DNA from: Halothermothrix orenii H 168 | GTDB taxonomy: Bacteria; Bacillota; Halanaerobiia; Halanaerobiales; Halothermotrichaceae | Length of the DNA stretch: 64,000 bases | Assembly: GCF_000020485.1 (NCBI RefSeq) | Contig: NC_011899.1 | Span: 587,937-651,936 of the forward strand | Direction: 5' to 3' | Part shown: in pieces, positions 1 through 8,889 of the stretch | How the letters are laid out: each line of letters opens with the position of its first letter | Position numbering within the stretch: the first letter of the stretch is position 1 | Program-made: the position numbers and the translations under genes | The notes under the pieces: generated by a model | What the model was told of the DNA's origin: nothing | What the model saw: the letters and a program-made list of their open reading frames with translations, nothing else | Database searches by the model: none

Positions 1-1090
1 CAACAGACTTATTCTTATATCTCATGTACCGTTCATATAGGTCACGGGTGACATGCATGGCGGAACCGAGAAGGTTTGAATCTACTGTAGACATAGCAGC
101 TCCCATAATTCCCGTTACAATTAAAATACCTAATGCAGGGTTGATAACTTTCATGCTCATCTGGGGGAAGACTGCCTCAGCATTTTTTAAACCGGGTAAA
201 GCAACTCTTCCAAGAATTCCGATAAAGGCTAAACCGAAAGTGAGGACCATAGCTACAAAAATAATCATTAGTAAACTGACACCACGAATAGTCTTTACAT
301 TTTTTGCTGCATAAACCCTCTGGATCTGGGTCTGAGAGATAGTATTAAGGGGCATAAAGGTAATGGTCCAGGCCAGAGCCATAAAAAAGGTTAAACCGGC
401 AAAGGGGCTAACCAGTTCTGTTCCTAATTGTTGTTTTAATACATTTACTATTTCGAAGGCACCATTGACAAATGATTGTCCCGGTGTTACAGAGGTTATC
501 CCAAATACTATACAGACTGCTACACCAGCAATCATAATAATAGATTGAATCCAGTCTGTCAGGGATACTCCCCATAAACCTCCAAGACAGGTATAAATGA
601 TAGTAATAATGGAAGTAACAATTATAGCAGTAGTGGTGGGTATTCCCAGTAAAGAATTAAGTATAACTCCTAAACCGAGAAGACCACCTCCGATACCTCC
701 AACTAGCCCAATAAGGGAAAAGAAAGTAGTTAGTAGGGCAACAGGATTAGAATATCTAAGCTCTACCAGGTCAGGAAGAGTGAATACTTCGTATTTTGTG
801 GCTATTTTCCTTATTTTACCTGATATAAAGAAGAGGATAAAATAAGCAAGACCGGCACCACTGAGCATCCACATAAAATGAAGTCCACCATTATAAATCA
901 AGCCACTAAAACCCATATATGTATTTGCGCCAACCACTGTGGACATAACTGTAGCAAAGAGGACTGATCCATCCATTTTATTTGAGGCAACATAAAAATC
1001 TGACCGGGTTTCCTGTCTTTTAGCTATAACAAAACCAACAACCAGTAGTAAAAATAAATAGACTAACGGAATAAGATAGTACCATTCCAT
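1..1090 (-). CDS. sodium:solute symporter family protein (partial, 3' end outside window)
   Basis: Translating the minus strand gives an uninterrupted reading frame of about 363 codons that leaves the window at the left edge. The protein is a chain of hydrophobic helices beginning MEWYYLIPLVYLF. It carries sodium/solute symporter (SSF) signatures: SDFYVAS and VVGANTY in the first helices, GGLWGVSLTD near residue 180, and MSTVDSNLL in the later part. SSF proteins couple Na+ entry to uptake of amino acids, sugars or vitamins; the substrate cannot be read here. The ATG has an AGGAGGG ribosome site 9 bases upstream. It lies only 28 bases after the M42 peptidase gene on the same strand, so co-transcription and an amino-acid or peptide-product substrate are plausible inferences. 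Confidence 0.9.
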   Translation of the reverse strand, partial: MEWYYLIPLVYLFLLLVVGFVIAKRQETRSDFYVASNKMDGSVLFATVMSTVVGANTYMGFSGLIYNGGLHFMWMLSGAGLAYFILFFISGKIRKIATKYEVFTLPDLVELRYSNPVALLTTFFSLIGLVGGIGGGLLGLGVILNSLLGIPTTTAIIVTSIITIIYTCLGGLWGVSLTDWIQSIIMIAGVAVCIVFGITSVTPGQSFVNGAFEIVNVLKQQLGTELVSPFAGLTFFMALAWTITFMPLNTISQTQIQRVYAAKNVKTIRGVSLLMIIFVAMVLTFGLAFIGILGRVALPGLKNAEAVFPQMSMKVINPALGILIVTGIMGAAMSTVDSNLLGSAMHVTRDLYERYMRYKNKSV

Positions 1091-1118
1091 AAAAGATTCT
1101 CCCTCCTAGATTCTCATG

Positions 1119-2207
1119 TTATATTTCATCATTTATATGTTTAATATATCGATAAATTAACTCAATAGCCTTTACAGTATCGTCAATAGAAACAACTTCA
1201 TGGGCATGTACATATCTTGTAGGTACGCAAATGCCACCACTGGGGATGCCCCCTCTTTCCAGGTGTACTGCAGAAGCATCTGTCGAACCAGCAGTATAAA
1301 CTTCGAGCTGATAGTTTAAGTCAGCCTTTCAGGCAACTTTCTTCAGTTTATTGACTATCTTTTGTGATGCAATTAAGCCTAACATAGCCCTGGGAACCAG
1401 ATCCATAACCTTAATAACTGGTCCTTTATCAAGTTCGGTAATTATTTTCCGGTCTGGTGTACCGGGAATGTCATTGGCAATTGATATGTCAAGGGCGAGA
1501 CACTCATCAGGATTTAGACTATATGCTGAAGTTTTAGCACCCCTGAGACCAACTTCTTCCTGAGTGGTAAAAACTGCATGAACATCAGGTATATCTTTAT
1601 CGTCTTTTAATAATTTTAAGACTTCAATTAGCATAAAAACAAATAATCTGTCATCAAGGGCTTTCCCGGCAATTTTATTTTTTCCCAGGCTCATAAAGTC
1701 ATATTGAATGGAGACAGGATTACCTACTTCTATTCCCATTTCTTTGACTTCTTCTTTACTTCTAGCTCCTACATCGATGAAAAAGTCCTGAATTTCAGGT
1801 AAATCTTTAATCATTTCAGGACGACCGGGTTTTAAGTGGTTTATTATTCCTTTAACATAACCATTGTCGGTTTTAATAACAACAGGCCTTGAAAAAAGCA
1901 CCTGAGGAAAAACTCCACCGACCGGTTCAAACCATAGAAAACCGTTTTTATCAATCCGCTTAATCAAAAGACCTATTTCATCCAGGTGAGCTGCTATCAT
2001 TAAAGAATATTTACTGTTTCCTCTTCTGGTTGCAATTAAATTACCCAGCGCATCTACTTTGATGTCATCGACATAATCCCTGATTTGTTCTTTTACTACG
2101 TTTCTTACATCATTTTCAAACCCGGCTACTCCGTGGGACTGACATAAGACCTCCAAATTTTCCTTTAATGATTCTTTAATTTTTTGAGGATTGATTTCCT
2201 TTTGCAA
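1119..2207 (-). pseudogene. M42 family glutamyl aminopeptidase/endoglucanase-like gene interrupted by in-frame TGA
   Basis: The frame starts at TTG with AGGAGG seven bases upstream and encodes an M42 zinc aminopeptidase: AAHLDEIG (His74, Asp76), KALDDR (bridging Asp185), TTQEEVGLRGA (Glu217/218) and ALDIS (Asp240). A TGA at codon 293 (1329-1331) stops it, yet the same frame continues for 69 codons with unmistakable M42 C-terminal sequence (AGSTDASAVHL, VPTRYVHAHEVV) to a TAA. The last expected metal ligand, His334, lies beyond the TGA. The total length, about 360 codons, is normal for the family. So this is a nonsense mutation, a sequence error or recoding. TGA is an ordinary stop in neighbouring genes (for example mltG), which argues against reassignment. 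It sits just upstream of the SSF transporter gene. Confidence 0.85.
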
Positions 2208-2373
2208 ATTTCAACCTCCTTTATATTGTATTGTTGTTAAAATAATTAAGTAGATAATTATAAAACATATTATACTTTTTTGTCGAAAATCCTTTTTACA
2301 CTGAAAAAATTCTAATTTTGATATAAATCATAAATATTCGACAAATAAGTGGGTTTATATGACAAAAATCTTT

Positions 2374-3108
2374 TTATATCATAGAATCATCATCTTCTAT
2401 TTCCTGAATATATGAATGGTTATCATTTTTAACATCAATATATAGGTTGCCATCAGTAGAAAGAGTGGCGAGAACAATATTTCTTATATTTTTTATATTT
2501 TGTTTAGCCAGTTCATTATATAACCATTCATGGGTTAGATTGTTTTGTTTCAGGTTTTGTTCAACAATTTGTCCATCTCTAATTATTTCAGAAGACAGGC
2601 CTACGTACCTGGTATTTATATTTAAATCCCTGGGTTTTACTGGTTGGTATTGACTTTTCTTTAAAACACTGAGTTTGCCATCAGTTTCAAGGATTGCAAA
2701 TTCAACTTCACTCAGGTCAAAGACCCCCTGTTCCCGTAATTGCATCATAAGATCATCAAGGTTATATCTTAATTTTTTCATGTTTTTTTCATATATTTTA
2801 CCATTCTGGATTATGACAAGGGGTTCACCTTCTATTAGTTTTCTGGCAGGTGTACTTTTCAGGGTCAGGTAACCGGTCAGGACAACCAGAATAGCCAGGA
2901 TTACCGGGCTCAGTAAAATATAGAACCCTTCAATCTGGGTAGTTACAAAGGCCCCACCAATTGTTCCAATAGTAATACCGGTAACAAAATCAAAAAAAGT
3001 CAATTGTGATAAAAATTTTTTTCCTATCAGACGGGTTAATATTATTAGTAAAAAAAATACAATTAGAGAATAACCTAATACCTGTAAGATTTCATTGTAA
3101 TCAATAAT
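2374..3108 (-). CDS. DUF421 (YetF/YcaP-like) membrane protein, probable AUU start
   Basis: The C-terminal part has the DUF421 hallmark of two similar cytoplasmic halves (VIIQNGKIYEKNMKKLRYNLDDLMMQLR, then a second region with SEIIRDGQIVEQNL). These follow membrane helices and the TFFDFVTGI signature. The nearest conventional start is TTG at 3003, but that would remove the first helix. Upstream the frame stays open and encodes the expected N-terminal helix and RLIGKKFLSQL. No ATG, GTG or TTG occurs there, but two consecutive ATT codons (3106-3108, 3103-3105) follow a GAGGTG ribosome site at 5 and 8 bases. I therefore place the start at ATT. The family is linked to spore or envelope functions in Bacillus; the biochemical role is unknown. 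Confidence 0.8.
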   Translation of the reverse strand: MIDYNEILQVLGYSLIVFFLLIILTRLIGKKFLSQLTFFDFVTGITIGTIGGAFVTTQIEGFYILLSPVILAILVVLTGYLTLKSTPARKLIEGEPLVIIQNGKIYEKNMKKLRYNLDDLMMQLREQGVFDLSEVEFAILETDGKLSVLKKSQYQPVKPRDLNINTRYVGLSSEIIRDGQIVEQNLKQNNLTHEWLYNELAKQNIKNIRNIVLATLSTDGNLYIDVKNDNHSYIQEIEDDDSMI

Positions 3109-3334
3109 GGTATCACCTCATGTATTAATGGGTTTCATAAGAACTTGAATTTATCCCGGACCTTTATTATACCGATAAAATAATAAATTTTTAAACTATT
3201 TTAACTGTGATGTCCATAATTCCACAATAATGAAACATTTTAATACTTTAGCGTTATTTATTATTAAAATTCCCCCTGTTTAATATTCAACAATGATAAA
3301 TTTGTTATTTTAAAAACATAGTATTAAATAAATC

Positions 3335-3363
3335 TTGATATTAAAGACCGGTTATAATATAAT
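3335..3363 (+). promoter_or_regulatory. sigma-A type promoter for metG T-box transcript
   Basis: TTGATA and TATAAT are separated by exactly 17 bases and sit about 25 bases before the start of the T-box leader. The arrangement matches a vegetative promoter. Confidence 0.8.
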
Positions 3364-3384
3364 TATAAAAAATAATATTTTAAA

Positions 3385-3681
3385 AAGTGATGATGGGAGA
3401 GAGTAGACCAGTCTGACTGATACAGAGAACCCCGGTAGCTGAGAAGGGGAAAGGGATGCTGGTTGAAGATGGTCCCTGAGCTTTCCAGTTGAAACCTGTT
3501 AAGAAGGGAGTAAACAGGAACGGGTTCCTCGCGCACCCGTTAACGTGCTAGAGTATAATCAGATTTGCTGCCGTACTCGATGAGGTCGGTGCTGTGAGGT
3601 ACCGGTAAAAAGAGGTGGTACCACGGGAATTTTACTCTCGTCCTCCTGCAATTTATTTGCTGGGTGGCGGGAGTTTTTTTA
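3385..3681 (+). promoter_or_regulatory. T-box riboswitch, Met-specific, controlling metG
   Basis: The leader contains the canonical T-box AGGTGGTACCACG at 3613-3625, whose UGGU bulge would pair with a tRNA ending ACCA. The specifier codon follows the conserved GAAG of stem I and reads ATG (3469-3471), so the sensor is uncharged tRNA-Met. Downstream, CTCTCGTC pairs with GGCGGGAG ahead of a run of seven T, forming the terminator that the antiterminator replaces. The next gene is methionyl-tRNA synthetase, which agrees with the specifier. Confidence 0.95.
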
Positions 3682-3796
3682 TTGCTGTCAAATAATTTAA
3701 CTGTCTTAATCGGAGTGTTTATTATGTAAAATCTTCAATCTATAAGAGGGTTAAGTGTAATATTATAAGATATATTAAAGGGGGAGTGTTAGACAA

Positions 3797-5419
3797 ATGA
3801 ATGTATTTATTGGTGGGGCCTGGCCCTATGCTAACGGTTCTTTACATCTGGGTCATATAGCCAGTCTTTTGCCCGGTGACATTCTGGCCAGATATTTTCG
3901 ACTTAAGGGGGAAAAAGTCCTGTATGTGTCAGGGAGTGATTGTCATGGAACCCCGATTGCCCTTAGGGCAAAAAGGGAAGGGGAGAGTCCCCGGATTATA
4001 GCTGAAAGATATCATCAGGAGTTTAAAAAAACCTTTACAAAGCTGGGTTTTTCTTACGATAATTATACGAAGACTGATAACCCCTTTCATCACCAGGTGG
4101 TACAGAGTATAATAAAAAAACTATTTGAAAAGGGGTACATTTATAAAAAGCAAACCAAACAGCTTTATTGTAGTAAATGTCAACAGTTTTTACCTGATAG
4201 GTATGTGGAAGGAATTTGCCCTGTATGTGGCAAAGTCGTCCGAGGTGATCAATGCGATTACTGTTCCAGTTTAATTGAGCCCACTGATCTGGAAGAAAAG
4301 AGATGTAAAATATGTGGGAGTAGTCCAGTCATTAAAAATACAGAGCACTTCTATCTGGCCCTGTCAGAATTTAGTGATGAATTAAAGAGGTTACTTGATA
4401 ATAATCGGGGGTGGAGAGATAATGCAATTAAGCTCAGTACCAGGTATATAGAGGAAGGTCTACAGGACAGGGCCATAACCAGGGACCTCAACTGGGGTGT
4501 TTCTATACCTTTTGAAGGCTATGAAGAGAAAAGAATATATGTCTGGATTGATGCTGTGTTAGGTTATCTGTCTGCCAGTAAGGAATGGTCCCGGCATACA
4601 GGGGAACCCTGGCAAAATTTTTGGAGTGAGGATACAAAAACATATTATGTTCATGGAAAAGATAATATACCTTTTCACACCCTGATACTACCTGCGTTAC
4701 TCCGGGGTGCTGGAATTAAACAAATTCCAGAAAAAATAGTTTCCAGTGAATACCTTACAATTGAGGGGAAGAAATTGTCAACCAGTCGTAATTGGGCTGT
4801 CTGGCTTCCTGATATGTTAAAAAATTACCAGCCTGATTCTATTCGTTACTTTTTGATAATAAATGGTCCCGAGAAGAAAGACAGTAATTTTTCCTGGGAA
4901 GAGTTTATTCACAGCCATAATGGGGAACTTTTGGGGGCATATGGTAATTTTGTTAACCGGACTCTTGTTTTTATTGAAAAATATTACAATGGTTTAATAC
5001 CTGATGGTAAACTAAATGAAAAAATTAAGGAAAAAATTGAGACCCTCTACCATAGGGTGGGCAATAAGATAGAGAAGACGAATTTAAAAAATGCCCTGGA
5101 GGTTATATTTAATTTTGTACGTGAAGCTAATAAGTATTTTGATAGTGAGGAGCCATGGATTACTGTTAAAGAAGACAAAGGTACCTGTAAAGATACAATC
5201 TATACGTGTGTTCAAATAATTGCAAATTTAACAAATTTATTGTCCCCATTCCTCCCTTTTTCCAGCAAAAAAGTCAGGGGTTTTTTAAACATTGATAAAC
5301 CTGACTGGAAATATATAGAGGTTTTGCCTGCAACAAAGTTAGAAAAAGTAGAAATTCTTTTCCCGAGAATTAACAAAAACCTAATTAAGGAGGAACGGGA
5401 AAAGTTAGGGGTTAATTAG
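3797..5419 (+). CDS. metG: methionyl-tRNA synthetase
   Basis: A class I synthetase charging tRNA-Met with methionine. The HIGH motif is HLGH (residues 17-20) and the KMSKS loop reads KLSTS (326-330). The connective-peptide domain holds two four-Cys zinc knuckles (C125/C128/C141/C144 and C153/C156/C170/C173), as in the double-knuckle MetRS subgroup. At 540 residues it stops shortly after the anticodon-binding helical domain and lacks the C-terminal Trbp111-like tRNA-binding extension found in many bacterial enzymes. The start ATG is preceded by GGGGGAG. Expression is expected to respond to uncharged tRNA-Met through the upstream T-box. Confidence 0.97.
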
Positions 5420-5465
5420 TAATAAAACGGTTTATGGGAAAATAGTCAAAAAAGAAATGTGGATT

Positions 5466-6356
5466 TTAGGACTTGCAAATATTTGTGTATATATGGTTAA
5501 CAAAATTATTAAAGAGTTGAGAACGGTATTTATCTTTGTGGTAGATGATACTGAATTTTCTTTTAAATTCAATTCCCTGAATATCTACTTTAACTAATAA
5601 ACCTTTCTTTAGTTCTTCTTTAACGCAGATTTCGGGTAAGATTGAAACCCCCAGGTTAGAAATTATTGCTCTTTTAATCGCTTCAATATTGTTAAAGACA
5701 TGGGTAACATGATATTTTATGCTGTGTTTTCTCATTATATTTTCAATAGTTTCTCTGGTACCACTGCCTTTTTCCCTTATAATAAAATCTTCACCTTTGA
5801 GTTCTTCTGAATTAATTTTTCTTTTATGACTCCAACTGTGTTTTGACGAACACATTAAATAAAGTTGATCATCGAAGAAATGTTCTACTAAAATGTCCTT
5901 ACAATAAATAGGACCTTCTACCAGAGCCAGATCAAGTTTATTATCCAGGATCATATCTTCAATTACTTTGGTGTTGTCAATGGTAAAGGGTAGGTGAATT
6001 TTGTTATATTTATTTAAAAACCCTTCTATTATTTGTGGTAAAAGATAGGTACCAATAGTCATACTGGCCCCTATACGTAATTTTCCCTGATTCATATTGA
6101 CTATATCCTTTATTATATTTTCAGTTTCATCAACAAGATTTAAAATCCTTTTACTATTTCGTAAAAGGATTTTTCCGGCATAGGTTAATTTTAACCTTTT
6201 TTTAATCCGGTCAAAGAGTTTTATGTTTAAATCTTCTTCAAGTTCTGAGATAGTTTGACTGATAGCGGGTTGGGACATATATAGTTTTTTAGCTGCTTTT
6301 GACATATTTTTTGTTTTGCAAACCATGACAAATATTTTAAGCTGTCTTAAATTCAT
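5466..6356 (-). CDS. LysR family transcriptional regulator
   Basis: A 296-residue protein with the typical LysR layout: an N-terminal winged helix-turn-helix (MNLRQLKIFVMVCKTKNMSKAAKKL, then MSQPAISQTISELEEDL) and a type 2 periplasmic-binding-like effector domain (GKLRIGASMTIGTYLLP onward). The ATG is preceded by GGAGGAG. It is transcribed divergently from the YeiH-type transporter gene with a 119-base AT-rich spacer. In many bacteria a LysR regulator flanks yeiH in this way, so it probably controls that transporter. The effector is unknown; cysteine or sulfur metabolites are a guess from relatives. Confidence 0.93.
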   Translation of the reverse strand: MNLRQLKIFVMVCKTKNMSKAAKKLYMSQPAISQTISELEEDLNIKLFDRIKKRLKLTYAGKILLRNSKRILNLVDETENIIKDIVNMNQGKLRIGASMTIGTYLLPQIIEGFLNKYNKIHLPFTIDNTKVIEDMILDNKLDLALVEGPIYCKDILVEHFFDDQLYLMCSSKHSWSHKRKINSEELKGEDFIIREKGSGTRETIENIMRKHSIKYHVTHVFNNIEAIKRAIISNLGVSILPEICVKEELKKGLLVKVDIQGIEFKRKFSIIYHKDKYRSQLFNNFVNHIYTNICKS

Positions 6357-6475
6357 AAAAGCTCCTCCATAAGTAAAAGGTTATATATATTATAATAACA
6401 TATTATTTTACTAATAAAAAATATACTATTACAATGTTTATATATAAATTAACTATAATAGGAGATGGTGTATAA

Positions 6476-7456
6476 ATGAAAGCATTTAAAGAAAAAATTC
6501 CTGGAATATTGTTGGCTGTTTTCGTTGGAATAACCGGGAGATTGGTAGGCAATTTTGTACCAAATATAGGAGGAGTTACCATAGCAATTATCCTGGGTTT
6601 TCTGGCTGGGAACATTTTTCGTCTGGATAGCAACTATGCTAAAGGTATTAAATTTGTGGAAAAGAAAATCCTGTCTCTTGCTATAATGTTGATGGGGTTA
6701 AAGTTGCAGATGGATGTTTTGGCTGAACTTGGAATTTCCTCTATTGTAATAATAATTATCATGGTGACATTAACTGTCTTTGTAGGTTCTTTGATTGGGA
6801 GGTTATGTGGTCTTTCAAATTCTTTCAGTATTTTACTGGGAATAGGAAATGGAATCTGTGGCTCTTCAGCTATTGCAGCAGCTGCTCCAATAGTTAGTAA
6901 TAATGAAGAGGAGATCGGACTTTCTGTAAGTGTTGTTAATTTACTGGGTACATTTGGTATTTTCATTTTGCCAGTTATAACTGGTTTATTGAAATTAAAT
7001 GAAACAACCAGTGGTTTGATGATTGGAAGTACTTTGCAGGCCACCGGTCAGGTAGTTGCTGCGGGTTTTTCTATAAGTGACTTAACAGGAGAAGTTGCTA
7101 CTATAGTAAAAATGGCCAGGATACTAATGTTAGGACCTGTTGTCCTTTTGTTAAGCTTCTTATTTGGTAAAAAAGATAATAGTTTAGATAATAATGTTAG
7201 TATTCCACCATTTATTATTGGATTTTTTATTTTTAGTATTATTGGTACTTTGCAAATATTACCTGTGGGTGTTGTACAATCCTTAAAGTATACGGGTAAG
7301 TTGCTGTTAACTGTAGCCATGGCTGGTATTGGTTTAAGGATTAGAATTTCAAGTCTTATTAATCAGGGACCAAAGGCGTTGCTGGTGGGACTTCTTATAT
7401 TTGTAGTTCAGCTCGTTTCTATTACTGGTTTAATATATTTTTTTCTTTTAAAATAA
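6476..7456 (+). CDS. YeiH/UPF0324 family putative sulfate or anion exporter
   Basis: A 326-residue polytopic membrane protein of the Cons_hypoth698 (YeiH) family. It shows about ten hydrophobic segments and the family motifs AIILGFLAGN, LGIGNGICGSSAIAAAAP and GLMIGSTLQATGQVVAAGF. Members are predicted exporters of sulfate or sulfonate compounds (the taurine-degradation exporter TauZ belongs here), but the substrate is unproven. The ribosome site AGGAGATGG lies before the ATG. The divergent LysR gene is its likely regulator. The adjacent MFS gene starts about 100 bases downstream on the same strand, with no clear terminator between. Confidence 0.88.
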   Translation: MKAFKEKIPGILLAVFVGITGRLVGNFVPNIGGVTIAIILGFLAGNIFRLDSNYAKGIKFVEKKILSLAIMLMGLKLQMDVLAELGISSIVIIIIMVTLTVFVGSLIGRLCGLSNSFSILLGIGNGICGSSAIAAAAPIVSNNEEEIGLSVSVVNLLGTFGIFILPVITGLLKLNETTSGLMIGSTLQATGQVVAAGFSISDLTGEVATIVKMARILMLGPVVLLLSFLFGKKDNSLDNNVSIPPFIIGFFIFSIIGTLQILPVGVVQSLKYTGKLLLTVAMAGIGLRIRISSLINQGPKALLVGLLIFVVQLVSITGLIYFFLLK

Positions 7457-7559
7457 ATTATATAAATTTACATTTCATTTGACTTTTTCTGACAAAGTAT
7501 ATAAAATATACTCTAAATCTAGGACGCCCAAGATGACTCAGGAAGGAGGTGAACTTACA

Positions 7560-8792
7560 TTGGAAAACCCCTTTAAAGTATATCGTGGTTTAAATAGAAA
7601 TATTTATATTATTTTTATTGGACAGGTTATTAATTCAATGGGAGCGTTTGTTTTTCCCTTTTTAACCATGTTTCTAACTCAAAAAATAGGCATGTCCCCT
7701 GCTGAAGCAGGTTCATATGTTACTGTTGCAGCCCTGGCAAATGTTCCCGGTATGTTTCTTGGCGCGAAACTGGCTGATAGTTTTGGTCGGAAAAGGTTAT
7801 ATTTAATTTCCTCGACTCTCATGGCCTTAATGTTAATTCCACCTGCTTTTCTGGGTACCAGTAAAGTTGTTATTTATTTTTTAATAATGATGTCACTTTT
7901 TGCTGGTGCTGTAAATCCTGCATTTAATGCAATGGTAACAGATTTAACCAGGGGTGAAGAGAGGAAAAAGGCCTTTTCATTACTTTACCTTGGATGGAAT
8001 ATGGGTTTTGCTATTGGTCCAATGATTGCTGGGTTTTTATTTAACCACTATTTACCTTTATTATTTTTAGGGGATGCAGCAACTGCCTTTATTGCTATAG
8101 TACTTATTGGAATTTATGTACCGGAGACAAAAGGAATGATTGAAGAAACTCCCGATGAGGAATTACCGGAAAACGAGAGGGCAGAAGAAGGGTCAATTTT
8201 TCGTGTTTTGTTAAAACGACCGGGGATAATTCTTGTAAGCTTTATTTTGTTATTCTTCCGTCTGGTATATGCCCAGAGTTCTTTTGCCTTACCAATTCAA
8301 ATGAATGAGATTTTTGGTCAACAGGGTCCTGCTTATTATGGCATAAATTATAGCTTTAATGCTATTGTAGTTGTGGCTTTTACAGTGCTGGTAACCAGTG
8401 TCACTGTTAAACTGAAGCCACTGGCCAATATAATAATTGCGGGATTATTATTGGCAGTAGGGTTTGGTATGATTTATTATATTGATATACTTCCCTTGTT
8501 TTTTCTGTCCACTTTTGTCTGGACCATCGGTGAAATCCTGGAGGCAACAAATGTCAATGTTTATATAGCGTCTCATGCTCCTGTAAGCCACCGGGCAAGG
8601 TTTAATTCAATTTTTATGTTTATTTCAGGAGCAGGGTATGCATTTGCCCCAAAATTAGGTGGGTTGTTTTTAGAGTATTATTCAATTAGGGAAATATGGT
8701 TAGCTAGTTTTTTTGTAATGGTAATTGCCAGTAGTGCTCTTTTACTTTTTTACTTGGGGCAGGAACGGGTTAAAAGATTAACATGTAAATAA
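7560..8792 (+). CDS. MFS transporter (drug:H+ antiporter-like)
   Basis: About 410 residues with 12 hydrophobic segments. The MFS loop 2-3 signature is GAKLADSFGRKRLYL, and a hydrophilic central loop (PDEELPENERAEEG) separates the two six-helix halves. The frame is open from a TTG at 7479, but that codon has no ribosome site. GGAAGGAGGTGA lies 9 bases before the TTG at 7560, which gives a cytoplasmic N-terminus MENPFKVYRG that suits the fold. Relatives include multidrug and sugar-efflux permeases; the substrate cannot be predicted. It ends at a bidirectional terminator shared with the helicase gene. Confidence 0.9.
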   Translation: MENPFKVYRGLNRNIYIIFIGQVINSMGAFVFPFLTMFLTQKIGMSPAEAGSYVTVAALANVPGMFLGAKLADSFGRKRLYLISSTLMALMLIPPAFLGTSKVVIYFLIMMSLFAGAVNPAFNAMVTDLTRGEERKKAFSLLYLGWNMGFAIGPMIAGFLFNHYLPLLFLGDAATAFIAIVLIGIYVPETKGMIEETPDEELPENERAEEGSIFRVLLKRPGIILVSFILLFFRLVYAQSSFALPIQMNEIFGQQGPAYYGINYSFNAIVVVAFTVLVTSVTVKLKPLANIIIAGLLLAVGFGMIYYIDILPLFFLSTFVWTIGEILEATNVNVYIASHAPVSHRARFNSIFMFISGAGYAFAPKLGGLFLEYYSIREIWLASFFVMVIASSALLLFYLGQERVKRLTCK

Positions 8793-8861
8793 AGAGTTAT
8801 GTTCAATCTGTATTTTTTATGGAGTATAATGGTATGATCGTGGAATTTTTTTAAAAAAAAC

Positions 8862-8889
8862 CGCCGGCAGCTAAAGCTGCCGGTTATTT
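8862..8889. terminator. bidirectional intrinsic terminator
   Basis: A near-perfect hairpin (CCGGCAGCT, short loop, AGCTGCCGG) is flanked by an A run on the left and TTATTTTT on the right. It can stop both the MFS transcript and the convergent DEAD-box helicase transcript, and it abuts the helicase stop codon. Confidence 0.9.

Noticed and set aside
24..845. Plus-strand frames of 61-96 codons at the left edge
   Set aside because: They lie opposite the SSF transporter, which has clear family motifs in the other strand, and have no ribosome sites.
1329..1331. Selenocysteine at the in-frame TGA of the M42 gene
   Set aside because: No cysteine is expected at this position in the family, the nearby stem begins too close to the TGA and lacks the usual loop bases, and TGA serves as a normal stop in other genes of the window.
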